64,000 bases of DNA from Algoriphagus antarcticus (GTDB taxonomy: Bacteria; Bacteroidota; Bacteroidia; Cytophagales; Cyclobacteriaceae). Of this stretch, positions 24,758 to 33,900 are shown piece after piece (within the stretch, counting starts at the first letter, position 1; each line of letters opens with the position of its first letter). The stretch is taken from NCBI RefSeq assembly GCF_002150685.1, contig NZ_MSSW01000002.1:124001-188000 (forward strand), in the 5' to 3' direction. Below the pieces are notes generated by a model. That model was given only the letters and a program-made list of their open reading frames with translations. It made no database searches and was not told where the DNA came from. A program made the translations under genes and the position numbers.

Positions 24758-25858
24758 TTAGTTCCCCCTGCCTTTCCATGTGAATTTTCCTCTCAAAGCT
24801 CCTGCCCCAACTTTTAAGACATAGAATGGATGCACAAATGAAGTCTGAATTATCGAGAGATTACCCGGTTGGCTACCTAGACTATTCAATACTTTGCCCA
24901 AGCTCATCTTTTCCGAAGTTACTTTCACAATCCAAACTAAACCAAAAGCCAGAACCCCTTTTCCACCTAGAGAAATCAAATAAAAGCTTCCAATCCAAAC
25001 CAGTTGCACTAAAAATGCAACTGCTGCTGATAAAGCATGCGAAATGGAGCTATGTGCTCTCCACTTACTTGCCCATCGCACGCGCTGATTGACCAAGGCC
25101 TGCCAAGTAGGCTCTGGCTTTGTCTTGATCAACGTCTCCAAAGATGCTAAATAACAACAGGCTTCTGCTCCATACAACTTGTGGATTTTCTTCAACAGAA
25201 ACTCATCATCTCCCGAAGCAAATTCACGATTTCCTTCGTATCCATTTACTTTCGCAAATGCTTCTTTTCTATATGCCAGATTGGCTCCGCTACACATCAA
25301 GGGATTTTTTTGGGCAAAAGAGTAATTAGTCATCAGTAAAATACTCGCCCAGTCCATTGCTTGAAATATCTCTAGAAACTCCCCTTTTCCTTCCACAAGG
25401 ACTGCTCCGGCTACTAACTGAACCTCGGGGTTGTGGAAAGGCAGAACCATCTTTTCAACCCAAAATTCAGGGAAATAACAATCTGCATCTGAACACAGGA
25501 TAATTTCCCCAGAGGCCAATGCTACTCCATGCTCCAAAGCAGATTTCTTGCCTTTTCCGGGACTTCGAAGAACTTGAACATTCTTCTTGTCTTCAAAACA
25601 CTTTTGCAATAGCTGAAAAGAACCGTCCTCTGAGTGATCATCAAGCAAAAAAATCTCCAGATTTGGATACTTGAGTTTCTTAAGATTTAAGCCCAAACTT
25701 GGAATATTCTTAGCTTCATTTCGGAAAGGAACCATAAGCGTTACCTCTGGATAAAATGACCGAATTGGAGCGCTACCCACATTTTCCAGCCAAAATCTAC
25801 TCATCCACCAAAGCAATGTGAAGTAACTCAGAGACCAGACGAGGTAAAAACTTAGCAT
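24758..25858 (-). CDS. Family 2 glycosyltransferase, membrane-bound
   Basis: 366 residues from the ATG at 25858; an ATG at 25894 would add twelve residues but overlap the divergent ruvC start by 15 bp. An N-terminal helix (MLSFYLVWSLSYF...) is followed by a GT-A domain with VPFRNE, LDDHSEDGS, CSDADCYF, and QRVRWASKW near residue 245. C-terminal membrane helices start near residue 260. It is related to the other GT2 gene of this cluster but clearly diverged, so the two probably act on successive steps. It is the first gene of the minus-strand cluster, sharing a divergent promoter region of only about 20 bp with ruvC. Confidence 0.85.
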   Translation of the reverse strand: MLSFYLVWSLSYFTLLWWMSRFWLENVGSAPIRSFYPEVTLMVPFRNEAKNIPSLGLNLKKLKYPNLEIFLLDDHSEDGSFQLLQKCFEDKKNVQVLRSPGKGKKSALEHGVALASGEIILCSDADCYFPEFWVEKMVLPFHNPEVQLVAGAVLVEGKGEFLEIFQAMDWASILLMTNYSFAQKNPLMCSGANLAYRKEAFAKVNGYEGNREFASGDDEFLLKKIHKLYGAEACCYLASLETLIKTKPEPTWQALVNQRVRWASKWRAHSSISHALSAAVAFLVQLVWIGSFYLISLGGKGVLAFGLVWIVKVTSEKMSLGKVLNSLGSQPGNLSIIQTSFVHPFYVLKVGAGALRGKFTWKGRGN

Positions 25859-25879
25859 GTTTTGGGCTAACTTGCGGGG

Positions 25880-26455
25880 GTGAGCAAAGAACAAGAAAAA
25901 GCACCAAAGGAAAAAATCATTTTAGGCATAGATCCCGGCACCAACGTAATGGGTTACGGGGTGATTTTGACTGAAGGCAAAAAGTATAAACTTCTACAAT
26001 ATGGTGTGATTCATCTCAAAAAGTATGAAACGCATGAGTTGAAACTCAAGAAGATTTTTGAACGCATCACGGCAATTTTGGAGGAATTTATGCCTGATAG
26101 CGTGGCCTTGGAAGCTCCTTTCTTTGGTGTAAATGTGCAATCTATGCTCAAGCTCGGTCGTGCTCAAGGTGTCGCCATGGCAGCAGCTTTGGTGAGAGAT
26201 ATCCCCATCACGGAGTATTCTCCTAAAAAAGTAAAACAGTCTGTCACTGGAAATGGAAATGCGTCCAAAGAACAAGTGGCCGCCATGCTTCAGACACTTT
26301 TCTCGTTAACTGAGCTTCCTAAAATGCTCGATGCAACAGACGCTTTGGCTGTGGCGTTATGCCATCATTTTCATGAGGGGAGGATTCAGACAAAAGGCAG
26401 AAATGCAGGTTGGAAATCATTCATCGAGGAAAATCCAGACCGTCTGAAAAAATAA
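25880..26455 (+). CDS. ruvC: RuvC Holliday-junction endonuclease
   Basis: 191 residues, starting at GTG 25880. The RNase H-like fold carries all acidic catalytic positions: GIDPGT (Asp near residue 17), ALEAPFFG (Glu near residue 75), and DATDALAVALCHH (two Asp near residues 152-155). RuvC cuts Holliday junctions with the RuvAB motor during recombination and repair; ruvA and ruvB are not in the window. The rho-independent terminator at 26457 follows directly. The extra charged N-terminal stretch (SKEQEKAPKEK) is slightly longer than in most RuvC proteins. Confidence 0.95.
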   Translation: MSKEQEKAPKEKIILGIDPGTNVMGYGVILTEGKKYKLLQYGVIHLKKYETHELKLKKIFERITAILEEFMPDSVALEAPFFGVNVQSMLKLGRAQGVAMAAALVRDIPITEYSPKKVKQSVTGNGNASKEQVAAMLQTLFSLTELPKMLDATDALAVALCHHFHEGRIQTKGRNAGWKSFIEENPDRLKK

Positions 26456-26456
26456 A

Positions 26457-26480
26457 AACCCGGCATTAACCGGGTTCTTT
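26457..26480 (+). terminator. Rho-independent terminator after ruvC
   Basis: Stem AACCCGG (26457-26463) and CCGGGTT (26470-26476) with a six-base loop, then CTTTTG. It is symmetric enough, with A-rich sequence on the left, to serve the convergent barrel-protein gene as well. Confidence 0.85.
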
Positions 26481-26503
26481 TGATGTTTAGAGAAATAAAC
26501 TAA

Positions 26504-27058
26504 TCAGAAATCATACCCAATAGAAATTTTAAGCACACTGTTTTTGACATTCTGATTGTAATAATTCAAGCTCTGAAAGCCAATATCATAACTCACCTGA
26601 GCATTCAATCCCTGAGGTAATTTAGCCCCAACCCCTATCACTCCGGCGATATCATAACCCTTAATAGGCTCTGTACTCGTATCAGTACTTCCATCTGTAA
26701 ATTCTAATTTTCTAGAAACCAAAACAGAACCTTGCGGCCCGGCAAATACATTGAGATAAGGGAGAAAATTAAGGCGTACCAATACTGGCACATCCACATA
26801 GCTCAGTCGGTCATTTTTGACCGCAGGTGTGCCGATTGCTCCAACTCGTTCGTGTCCTTTTTGAGAATATTGAATTCCTGGCTCTATCGAAATAAAACCC
26901 AACTCTTTTCTGAAATATGCTCCTGCATGAAATCCTGCGATAGGATCTGAAGCAAAGTCAGTGAAATTAGCGCTACTAAAGCCTGCTCTAACCCCAAATT
27001 GTGCCTGTGCTGTCCCGAATAACCCGAGTGCAAATACGAATACCAAAAGTTTTTTCAT
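26504..27058 (-). CDS. PorT-like outer-membrane beta-barrel protein
   Basis: 184 residues. A Sec signal peptide (MKKLLVFVFALGLFGTAQA, cut before QFGV) is followed by eight amphipathic strand-like segments of the OMP_b-brl_2 type, ending in an aromatic residue (IGYDF) as expected for outer-membrane insertion. Function within the family is mostly unknown; members are surface barrels, some linked to type IX secretion. The same family recurs at 58197. It stands alone between ruvC and the Crp/Fnr regulator gene, which is divergent from it across 180 bp of AT-rich sequence and could control it. Confidence 0.88.
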   Translation of the reverse strand: MKKLLVFVFALGLFGTAQAQFGVRAGFSSANFTDFASDPIAGFHAGAYFRKELGFISIEPGIQYSQKGHERVGAIGTPAVKNDRLSYVDVPVLVRLNFLPYLNVFAGPQGSVLVSRKLEFTDGSTDTSTEPIKGYDIAGVIGVGAKLPQGLNAQVSYDIGFQSLNYYNQNVKNSVLKISIGYDF

Positions 27059-27238
27059 AAAATATTAATTAGTTAGTAGAGTTTATTTTAGTAGAATTCA
27101 ATGATTTAAAGATTAAAAACTGAGATATTTCCAATATTAGGGCAAGTGTTAATGTGCTTCTTTTTAAATTAACTGTATAAAACTAAGACATCCATCATTA
27201 ATTATACCTAAGCACCATTACTTTTTAGAAACGAACAA

Positions 27239-27802
27239 ATGGAAAATTTCTCAAGCCTATTCAGCAAATTCCCCACCATAAGTGAACGAGCAAAAGTTGC
27301 GTTCGCCAGTCACTTAGAAGAATTTGAAGTAGAAAAGGGCTTCTTGCTAGAAAAAGAGGGGCAGGTAAGTAAGTATCTCTATTTCGTTTCGCAAGGATCA
27401 GCCAGAAGCTATTACATCCGCGAAAACCGGGATATCACCGTTTCTTTTACACTCGATGAGGAATTTGTCACCGCTATGCATTCCTTTATCACCAGAAAAC
27501 CATCTTATGAAAACATCGAAACGATGGAGAAAAGCAAGGTTTTCAAAATTTCATACGAGGATCTACAAGTATGTTTTATAGACTTCCCCGAACTGGAGCG
27601 AGCCTATCGAATGATTTTGGAGCAGTATTATATTGTACTTGAGGAGCAACAGATCTTCACCAAATTCAAAACTGCTAGGGAAAGATACCTCGAACTGATG
27701 CAATACCGGCCAAAGGTGATTCAAAGGGCTTCTGTCGGTCAGATCGCTTCTTTTCTCGATATGACTATCGAAACCCTCAGTAGAATCAGGGCAAAGATTT
27801 GA
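27239..27802 (+). CDS. Crp/Fnr-family regulator
   Basis: 187 residues. Residues 15-125 form a cyclic-nucleotide-binding-like beta-barrel (LLEKEGQVSKYLYFVSQGSARSY), then a dimer helix, and a short helix-turn-helix at the end (VGQIASFLDMTIETLSRIRA). This short form is typical of Bacteroidota regulators annotated Crp/Fnr, and the ligand is rarely known. It has no FNR-type cysteine cluster. It is divergent from the barrel-protein gene and convergent with the protein at 27830 (27-bp gap). Confidence 0.9.
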   Translation: MENFSSLFSKFPTISERAKVAFASHLEEFEVEKGFLLEKEGQVSKYLYFVSQGSARSYYIRENRDITVSFTLDEEFVTAMHSFITRKPSYENIETMEKSKVFKISYEDLQVCFIDFPELERAYRMILEQYYIVLEEQQIFTKFKTARERYLELMQYRPKVIQRASVGQIASFLDMTIETLSRIRAKI

Positions 27803-27829
27803 TGAATCAATCCTTCGGAATTTACTCAA

Positions 27830-28375
27830 CTATTCCTTCCCTCCACTTCCTCTAAACTGATCTTCCTTATAAGCGAATAGCACATTGAACGTAGTCAATG
27901 AGCCATAAGCTCTGGTGATGTATTGCTGAAGATGAACTCGATCTTCGTCATCTAGCTTTGGATGATTATTGATGTTTTGTTCTAGCACGCGGAGCTTTTC
28001 GCGCACCATCACTATTTTATGGAAGAAAGCTGACATGGGGATTTCCTTAGGTTGCAGAGAGGCATCGTTGGGTTCAAAAACCACATTACCGCCCATCCAT
28101 TTTCCTCCTAAAGGCACAATTGGTGCCCGCTCGGAAGTCTGGATTAGTGCTTCTCGAATTGCTTTCTCCACGTCCTTCATGGTAAGCATAGGGAAGTCGG
28201 GCACTTTGGCTTCCTCCACGGTAAATCCCTCGTAATCCCTTGCGAGCGTCTTGACTTCTTCGGTTGTATAAAAATAGATTTTGTAATAGGTGTCGTCCAA
28301 CGAAAGGATCATTCCTGTCCCAAACTTTGGATGTACTAATTTGCTCCCTGGAGCTAGTTCACTTGCTTGTGCCAT
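27830..28375 (-). CDS. Conserved protein with N-terminal Tudor/UvrD-C-like segment
   Basis: 181 residues, cytosolic. The first 45 residues (GSKLVHPKFGTGMILSLDD, then YKIYF) resemble the small beta-barrel at the C-terminus of UvrD/PcrA helicases, which contacts RNA polymerase. The rest is helical and charged, without a motif I know. A role near transcription or DNA repair is a guess from that barrel only. The ATG at 28375 is clear and the gene stands alone. Confidence 0.72.
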   Translation of the reverse strand: MAQASELAPGSKLVHPKFGTGMILSLDDTYYKIYFYTTEEVKTLARDYEGFTVEEAKVPDFPMLTMKDVEKAIREALIQTSERAPIVPLGGKWMGGNVVFEPNDASLQPKEIPMSAFFHKIVMVREKLRVLEQNINNHPKLDDEDRVHLQQYITRAYGSLTTFNVLFAYKEDQFRGSGGKE

Positions 28376-28719
28376 TGTAAAAAAGGTTTAGGTAGCCAAA
28401 ATAAGGAAAATTGCGAATAGGTAAATGTCTAAATTGTTCTACATCCAGTACTTTAACCCAGATAGGTTCAATTTGTGGAACCAAGACTTAGCATGATGAA
28501 AATTAATGTGTGTAACCGCGATCTTACACGTACCCAATTTAATTACGGTTTTCACATGAAAAAACCCCCCAAGCCCCCTTAGTCCCGAAGGCTATCGGGA
28601 GGGGGATTAGCCGAAATTGAACCTCAACCATTGATTTCAAGACCATACGTGCAACATTACGAACAGTCATAAAAATTATTATTGATAACTAACACTATTA
28701 CTCTTCTGAGATAAATCGC
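28376..28719. other. 344-bp intergenic region with dispersed repeat
   Basis: No coding region. It carries a strong hairpin at 28574-28605 and about 130 bp that match, in reverse orientation, the sequence at 42586-42680. No clear promoter box for the gene at 28720 was seen. Confidence 0.65.
28519..28650 (-). repeat. Dispersed intergenic repeat, copy A
   Basis: Read on the minus strand, GGTCTTGAAATCAATGG (about 28629-28645) and ACGTGTAAGATC (28520-28531) flank a C/G-rich hairpin. The stem is CCCCC plus TCCCGA (28574-28588), the loop AGGCTA, then TCGGGA plus GGGGG to 28605. Copy B at 42586 keeps the same order of blocks. Probably a non-autonomous repeat or decayed element. Confidence 0.55.
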
Positions 28720-29328
28720 ATGAAAAGAATCCCTGAACTGATGCTAATGGGTATTTCCATTTTTCTCGGCTTCACCTTTTGGGGAGCTGGAATGGCAAAG
28801 CTTTTTCATGAGCATCAGTTTTTTGGATGGATCGGCCCTGTTTGGCTTATCGAAGAACTGGAACCTTATGGTTTAGGGCTTTATGGCAAATTCATTGCGC
28901 TCAGTCAAATCTGCATTGGCTATATGCTGGTCACCACTCGCTACAAATTGCTCGGAAGCATTATGATGATCCCTATGATAGGTAATATTCTGATGGTGAC
29001 TATTTCATTGGATTGGAGAGGAACTCCATTTGTTTTAGCTTTTCTATTACTACTTGATGTGATATTACTTTGGCAGTACAGAGACTTTTTCAGACCGTTG
29101 ATCGATGAAGGAAAAAGTCGATTTGACATCAAAAGCAGATTCATCCGAACCAGAAATGGGCATTTGGTGTGGCTTGCTGGCTTAGGGCTTCAGCTCTCTG
29201 CTATTCAGGCTTCCTATTGGAATTGGATGGTGGCGTGTTTGATTGTTTTGTTAGGATTGGTGTTGTCGGGATTGAGTTTTCGAGTAGATCGGAAGTTGAT
29301 GAGTGATGTTGATTTAAAAATTCCTTAA
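28720..29328 (+). CDS. DoxX-like integral membrane protein
   Basis: 202 residues with about six predicted membrane helices. The first four helices and the GFTFWGAGMAKLFHEHQF motif at residues 17-34 resemble DoxX/DoxD-type small membrane proteins. A basic loop near residues 125-145 is followed by two more helices. The function of the family is not settled. It has its own start after the 344-bp gap and is followed by the phosphatase gene after 64 bp, so co-transcription is possible. Confidence 0.68.
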   Translation: MKRIPELMLMGISIFLGFTFWGAGMAKLFHEHQFFGWIGPVWLIEELEPYGLGLYGKFIALSQICIGYMLVTTRYKLLGSIMMIPMIGNILMVTISLDWRGTPFVLAFLLLLDVILLWQYRDFFRPLIDEGKSRFDIKSRFIRTRNGHLVWLAGLGLQLSAIQASYWNWMVACLIVLLGLVLSGLSFRVDRKLMSDVDLKIP

Positions 29329-29392
29329 CAGTACATTTAAAGATAACAAAGCATTTAAATCCTACTTTACACTTTAACGAAGCTCCCATTTT

Positions 29393-30760
29393 ATGAACGC
29401 TGTCACAAAGATCACTTTTGCTACTCTGTTTTTTTTAGCACTTTCCATTAATCTTTCCGCTCAAGATTTTCTCCCATCAGCCTTCCCAGATCGTATTATA
29501 CTGACTTGGTCGGATGATCCCATGACTACGCAATCTGTGACTTGGAGAACTTCAGCCGATGTGACGGATTCCAAAGCGCAATTTATCCTAGCTCCAAATA
29601 CTCCGATTTATTTAGACAGCGTGGAAACTTTCGATGCAAAAACTGAATCTCTAGATGTGGACAGCGTGCAGGCAAACTATCATTCGGTAACTTTCCGAAG
29701 CCTAAAGCCAGCTACTACTTATGCTTATCGTGTGGGAAACGAAGGGACGTGGAGCGAATGGCTACAATTCACCACAGCTCCTGAAAAAGGCACTCCGTTT
29801 TCTTTCGTGTATTTTGGAGACGCGCAAAACAACCTGAAATCGCAATGGTCCAGAATTGTTCGACAAGCTTACTCCAATTTGCCAAAAGCTGCTTTTATGC
29901 TTCATGCTGGTGATTTGATCAACAGTACCCAATCTGATTCTGAGTGGGGTGAGTGGAATCATGCCGGCTCATTTATCAATGCCATGATCCCGAGTATAGC
30001 CACCCCGGGCAACCATGAATATGACCGTGAAGAAGATGGGACTTTGGTACTTGATTATCACTGGAAAAAGCAATTCACTTTACCTGAAAATGGCCCTGAA
30101 GGATTTGAAGAGACAGTTTATTATACTGACTATTCTGATTTGAGAATGATTTCCCTTAACTCCCAAGAGATCGTTTTGGATGAAAGATCTATGGAACTTC
30201 AAAAAGTTTGGTTGGTAAAAGTGCTGGAGGAGAACACTCAAAAATGGACAATTATTTCCTTTCACCACCCTATATATTCTACGGGAACTGGCAGAGATAA
30301 CAAGGAATTTCGTGAAGCTTTCAAGCCAATATTTGACAAATACAAAGTTGATCTTGTGCTCCAGGGACATGACCATTCGTATGGCCGCGGAAGAAACTTA
30401 CCTTCTGGCGTAGCGAATCAGGATCCATCCGCTCAAGGCCCAGTGTATGTAGTATCTGTCAGCGGGCCGAAGATGTATAACCTCACCTTTGAAAAATGGA
30501 TGGATCGCGCTGCCTCCAATACACAACTCTACCAGCTGATCAGCCTCGAAGGCAATCGTCTTAGCTACGGAGCTTATACAGCCACGGGAGAATTGTATGA
30601 TGCTTTTGAACTCATCAAGACTGATGGCAAGCCGAAGCAATTCATCGATAGAGCGGATAAAGCTATACAAGAGGCTATTGAACTGACTCCTGGAACAGCC
30701 GAAAAAATGACTCCCGAGGAAATGGCTGAATATATGAGAACCTACAAGAAAGGTAATTGA
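29393..30760 (+). CDS. Exported purple-acid-phosphatase-like metallophosphoesterase
   Basis: 455 residues. A signal peptide (to about residue 23, LSAQ) is followed by a fibronectin-III-like N-domain (about 28-125, with SVTWRT) and a calcineurin-like metallophosphoesterase domain (135-375). Metal ligands are seen in YFGDAQN, HAGDLIN, PGNHEYD, SFHHPIY and GHDHSYGRG. Purple acid phosphatases release phosphate from esters outside the cytoplasm. The family's usual GHVH reads GHDH here, and both histidines are kept. The C-terminal 40 residues are charged and may be a linker or anchor region. A weak hairpin follows the stop. Confidence 0.9.
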   Translation: MNAVTKITFATLFFLALSINLSAQDFLPSAFPDRIILTWSDDPMTTQSVTWRTSADVTDSKAQFILAPNTPIYLDSVETFDAKTESLDVDSVQANYHSVTFRSLKPATTYAYRVGNEGTWSEWLQFTTAPEKGTPFSFVYFGDAQNNLKSQWSRIVRQAYSNLPKAAFMLHAGDLINSTQSDSEWGEWNHAGSFINAMIPSIATPGNHEYDREEDGTLVLDYHWKKQFTLPENGPEGFEETVYYTDYSDLRMISLNSQEIVLDERSMELQKVWLVKVLEENTQKWTIISFHHPIYSTGTGRDNKEFREAFKPIFDKYKVDLVLQGHDHSYGRGRNLPSGVANQDPSAQGPVYVVSVSGPKMYNLTFEKWMDRAASNTQLYQLISLEGNRLSYGAYTATGELYDAFELIKTDGKPKQFIDRADKAIQEAIELTPGTAEKMTPEEMAEYMRTYKKGN

Positions 30761-30762
30761 TC

Positions 30763-30786
30763 AAGAACTGATCAGCTTTTTGAGGA
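30763..30786 (+). terminator. Weak hairpin after phosphatase gene
   Basis: TGATCA, agaac, TGATCA, then GCTTTTTG. The stem is only six base pairs and each arm is itself a palindrome, so termination would be partial. Confidence 0.4.
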
Positions 30787-30966
30787 ACAATTGTATGCTT
30801 AGTAGGTTTGTGAAATTAAGGTATACTTACCCTATTCTGGCTTATTTCTTGACAGTTTTGAAGGTTAGAGAAGAATACATTTACATTCCACAGCTAAAAG
30901 GTCAAATCGATTAAAACTTTTCTTATCAAATTTCTCAAGATTTTAGGCATTATTCTGGGCGTTATT

Positions 30967-33900
30967 TTGGTCCTAGCAATTGCTCTGATTCTCTTTATCA
31001 GAAGCCCATGGGGTCAGGGCATTGTTGTGGATAAAGCTACGAGCTACGTTTCTGACAAAACGGGTACTGAAGTACGCATAGAGCGTCTTTTCATTACTTT
31101 CTCGGGAAATATTTATCTCGAAGGTTTATATCTGGAGGACACCAAAGGTGACACCTTAATCTATTCTAAGAACCTGGAAGCTGGAGTAGCTTTTGCCCCG
31201 CTCCTAAGTACGGGCAACATCAATGTCACCAAGTTAGATTGGGAAGGACTGGTAGCGAGAGTGAGTCGAAGTGCAGAAACGGAGAAATTTAACTTTGATT
31301 TTTTGATTGAGGCTTTTGCTTCCCAACCTGCGGATTCTACGCAAACTGTAGCCACTGATACCACTGCTTCTGATCCACCGAAAATTAAGCTTTCTCCGAT
31401 TTCGATAAGGGATTTTGACATCACCTATTTGGATGAAGTGATGGGAATCGATGCTTCACTCCTTCTGGGAGAATTGGAAGTCACTATTCCTGGATTGGAC
31501 TTAGAAAAATATGAGTTTGACATTAAACAAATAGCACTACAAAACACCAAAATCAAGTATCATCAGACTAAACCATTTCCTCCTTCCGAAGAGCCGGAAG
31601 AGGAACCCTTGATGCCCATCGTCAATCTGGATGAGTTGACCTTGAGCAATGTAACCGCGGATTATATAAGCTCTCCGGATAGTCAGGAAGCTCAGGTTGA
31701 GATTGGTCATTTACTCGTAGAATTGCCAGAAGCAAATCTCAAAACCCAAACCGTCAAACTCACTACACTTGCGCTGGAAAATTCCAGCATTCTATTCCAC
31801 GATTTCTCACTGACTTCATCAGTTGACACAATAAACAGTACTTCTTCAGCGCCCTTCGAGTGGCCAGATTGGATCGTAGAAGCCAACGATATCTCTATTG
31901 ATTCCACAAACATCGAATATAAATCAGCAGATATTTCAATCAAAAAAGGTTATTTCAATCCAGAAGCAATTCAAATCACAGCACTTAATCTTGATTTGGA
32001 AAACGCATTTATACGAGATGAAAAAGTAGGACTTGAACTGAACAAACTGGAATTTACAGAAGGAAGCGGCTTTGAGCTTCGCGAGTTCAGCACAGCAATC
32101 AGTTTGGGAAATGAGGAGATAGAAATTGAGGACTTACTCCTTCAAACCAACCGCAGCAAGCTGGATGGAAACCTAACCTTGAATTATCAGTCGATTCAAA
32201 GTCTTTTTGATCAGCCTGAAAATGCCAGCGCAATCCTGACTATAGACGAGTTGAGGGCAGATGTACGCGACAGTTATTTCTTTGCTCCCGAATTGGCTCG
32301 GGACACTTTAATCCAAGAGATAGCAAAGTCGCCAATTCTCTTGACTGCCAAAGCAAAAGGAAATCTGTCTGCGATTGACATTTCATCGCTTAATCTGAGA
32401 TGGAGCGATACAAAACTGACAACCCAAGGAACAGTTGGCAACCCAACCGACGTGGAATTGCTGACTTTTGATTTCCCGGATATTAAAGCTCATACCACCA
32501 GGAAGACACTCATCAAATTCGTGGACGAATCCGCTCTTGGTATAAAACTTCCTGAGAATTTTGATCTGACCGCAAGTGCCAAAGGCAAGATCGATGATGC
32601 AGTCGCAGACTTACAACTGGATACTGATTTTGGGAATATTGCCCTCAATGGAAGTTACAAAAACAGTGATGCAATCTCATTCGACACAGAACTAGCTGTC
32701 TCCATGCTACAGCTCGGAAAAATCCTTCAAAACGAGAATTTAGACACGGTATCTGTCACCCTAAAAGCAATCGGAGAAGGTAGCAGTCTAAATGATCTGA
32801 ATGCGAGTCTAACTTCATCTTTCACTCAGCTGGGCTTGTATGGCCATGATTATTCAGGATTGGAACTAGAAGGCAAACTGGAAAATGGAGCTGGCGATGT
32901 GCGAATGTGGATTGATGAAGAGTTCCTTAATTTTGATTTATTGACCAAGCTTGATCTCGATTCCTTGAATTCAAAAGTTGATTTGACTTTGGATCTGCAA
33001 GGAGCGGATTTTTATGCTTTAGGCTTTACTGCCAAACCTACCCGAGCTCGGATGATGCTAAATGCTAATTTCGAAGGAAATGCAGCAGCATTTGATCTGA
33101 CTACAAAGATCACCGATGGAATCATCGTATATGAGCAGAAATCCTATCCGTTTGGCATTCTTGATATAAATGCCAAAATACGCGAAGATTCTTCAAGTGT
33201 GGACATTGCGAGCAAAATCCTGAATGGTTATTTGCGAACTAACACTAATCCTTCTGAGCTGACATCATCCTTACAGGGGCATTTCAGGCACTATTTGGAT
33301 AAAGCTGATTCATTACATGCAAACTCCCAAAGTGATGTAATCATGAATCTGGATATGGTAATTTCAGAAGACCCGCTCCTGAGCGAGGTTCTTCTTCAGA
33401 GTTTGGAGCAATTTGACAGCGCAAGGATTCAAGTCGACTATTTTCAGGAAATTGATTCCTTGACAGCAACTATCGATTTCCCATTTGTGAATTATGCAGG
33501 AACAGAAGTGGATAGTTTAGGAATTAGAATTCGCTCAAATGAAAATGTGTTGCGAATGTATTTTGGATTTGCAAATCTGAATTCCGGACCCGTCACCATG
33601 GATCAAACCTTTGTTACCGGTCAGCTTGCCGACTCAAGGCTTTATTTTGATTTTCATTCTTATGAAGGCGAAGAAAGAAAGTATCACGTTTCTTCAGATA
33701 TAGGATTGGATGGAGACACCCTCAGCTATCATGTATCTTCGATTGATTTGATATTGAAAGGTGAGCAATGGAACATTCCCGAGAAAAATTTGGTGAAATA
33801 TTCTGGGGAAAGTCTGGAATTCAAGGATTTCAAATTCACAAATGGAAATCAGGAAATAACCTGGGAAAACAATGTGGAGGGCTTTACAGACGAAAATATC

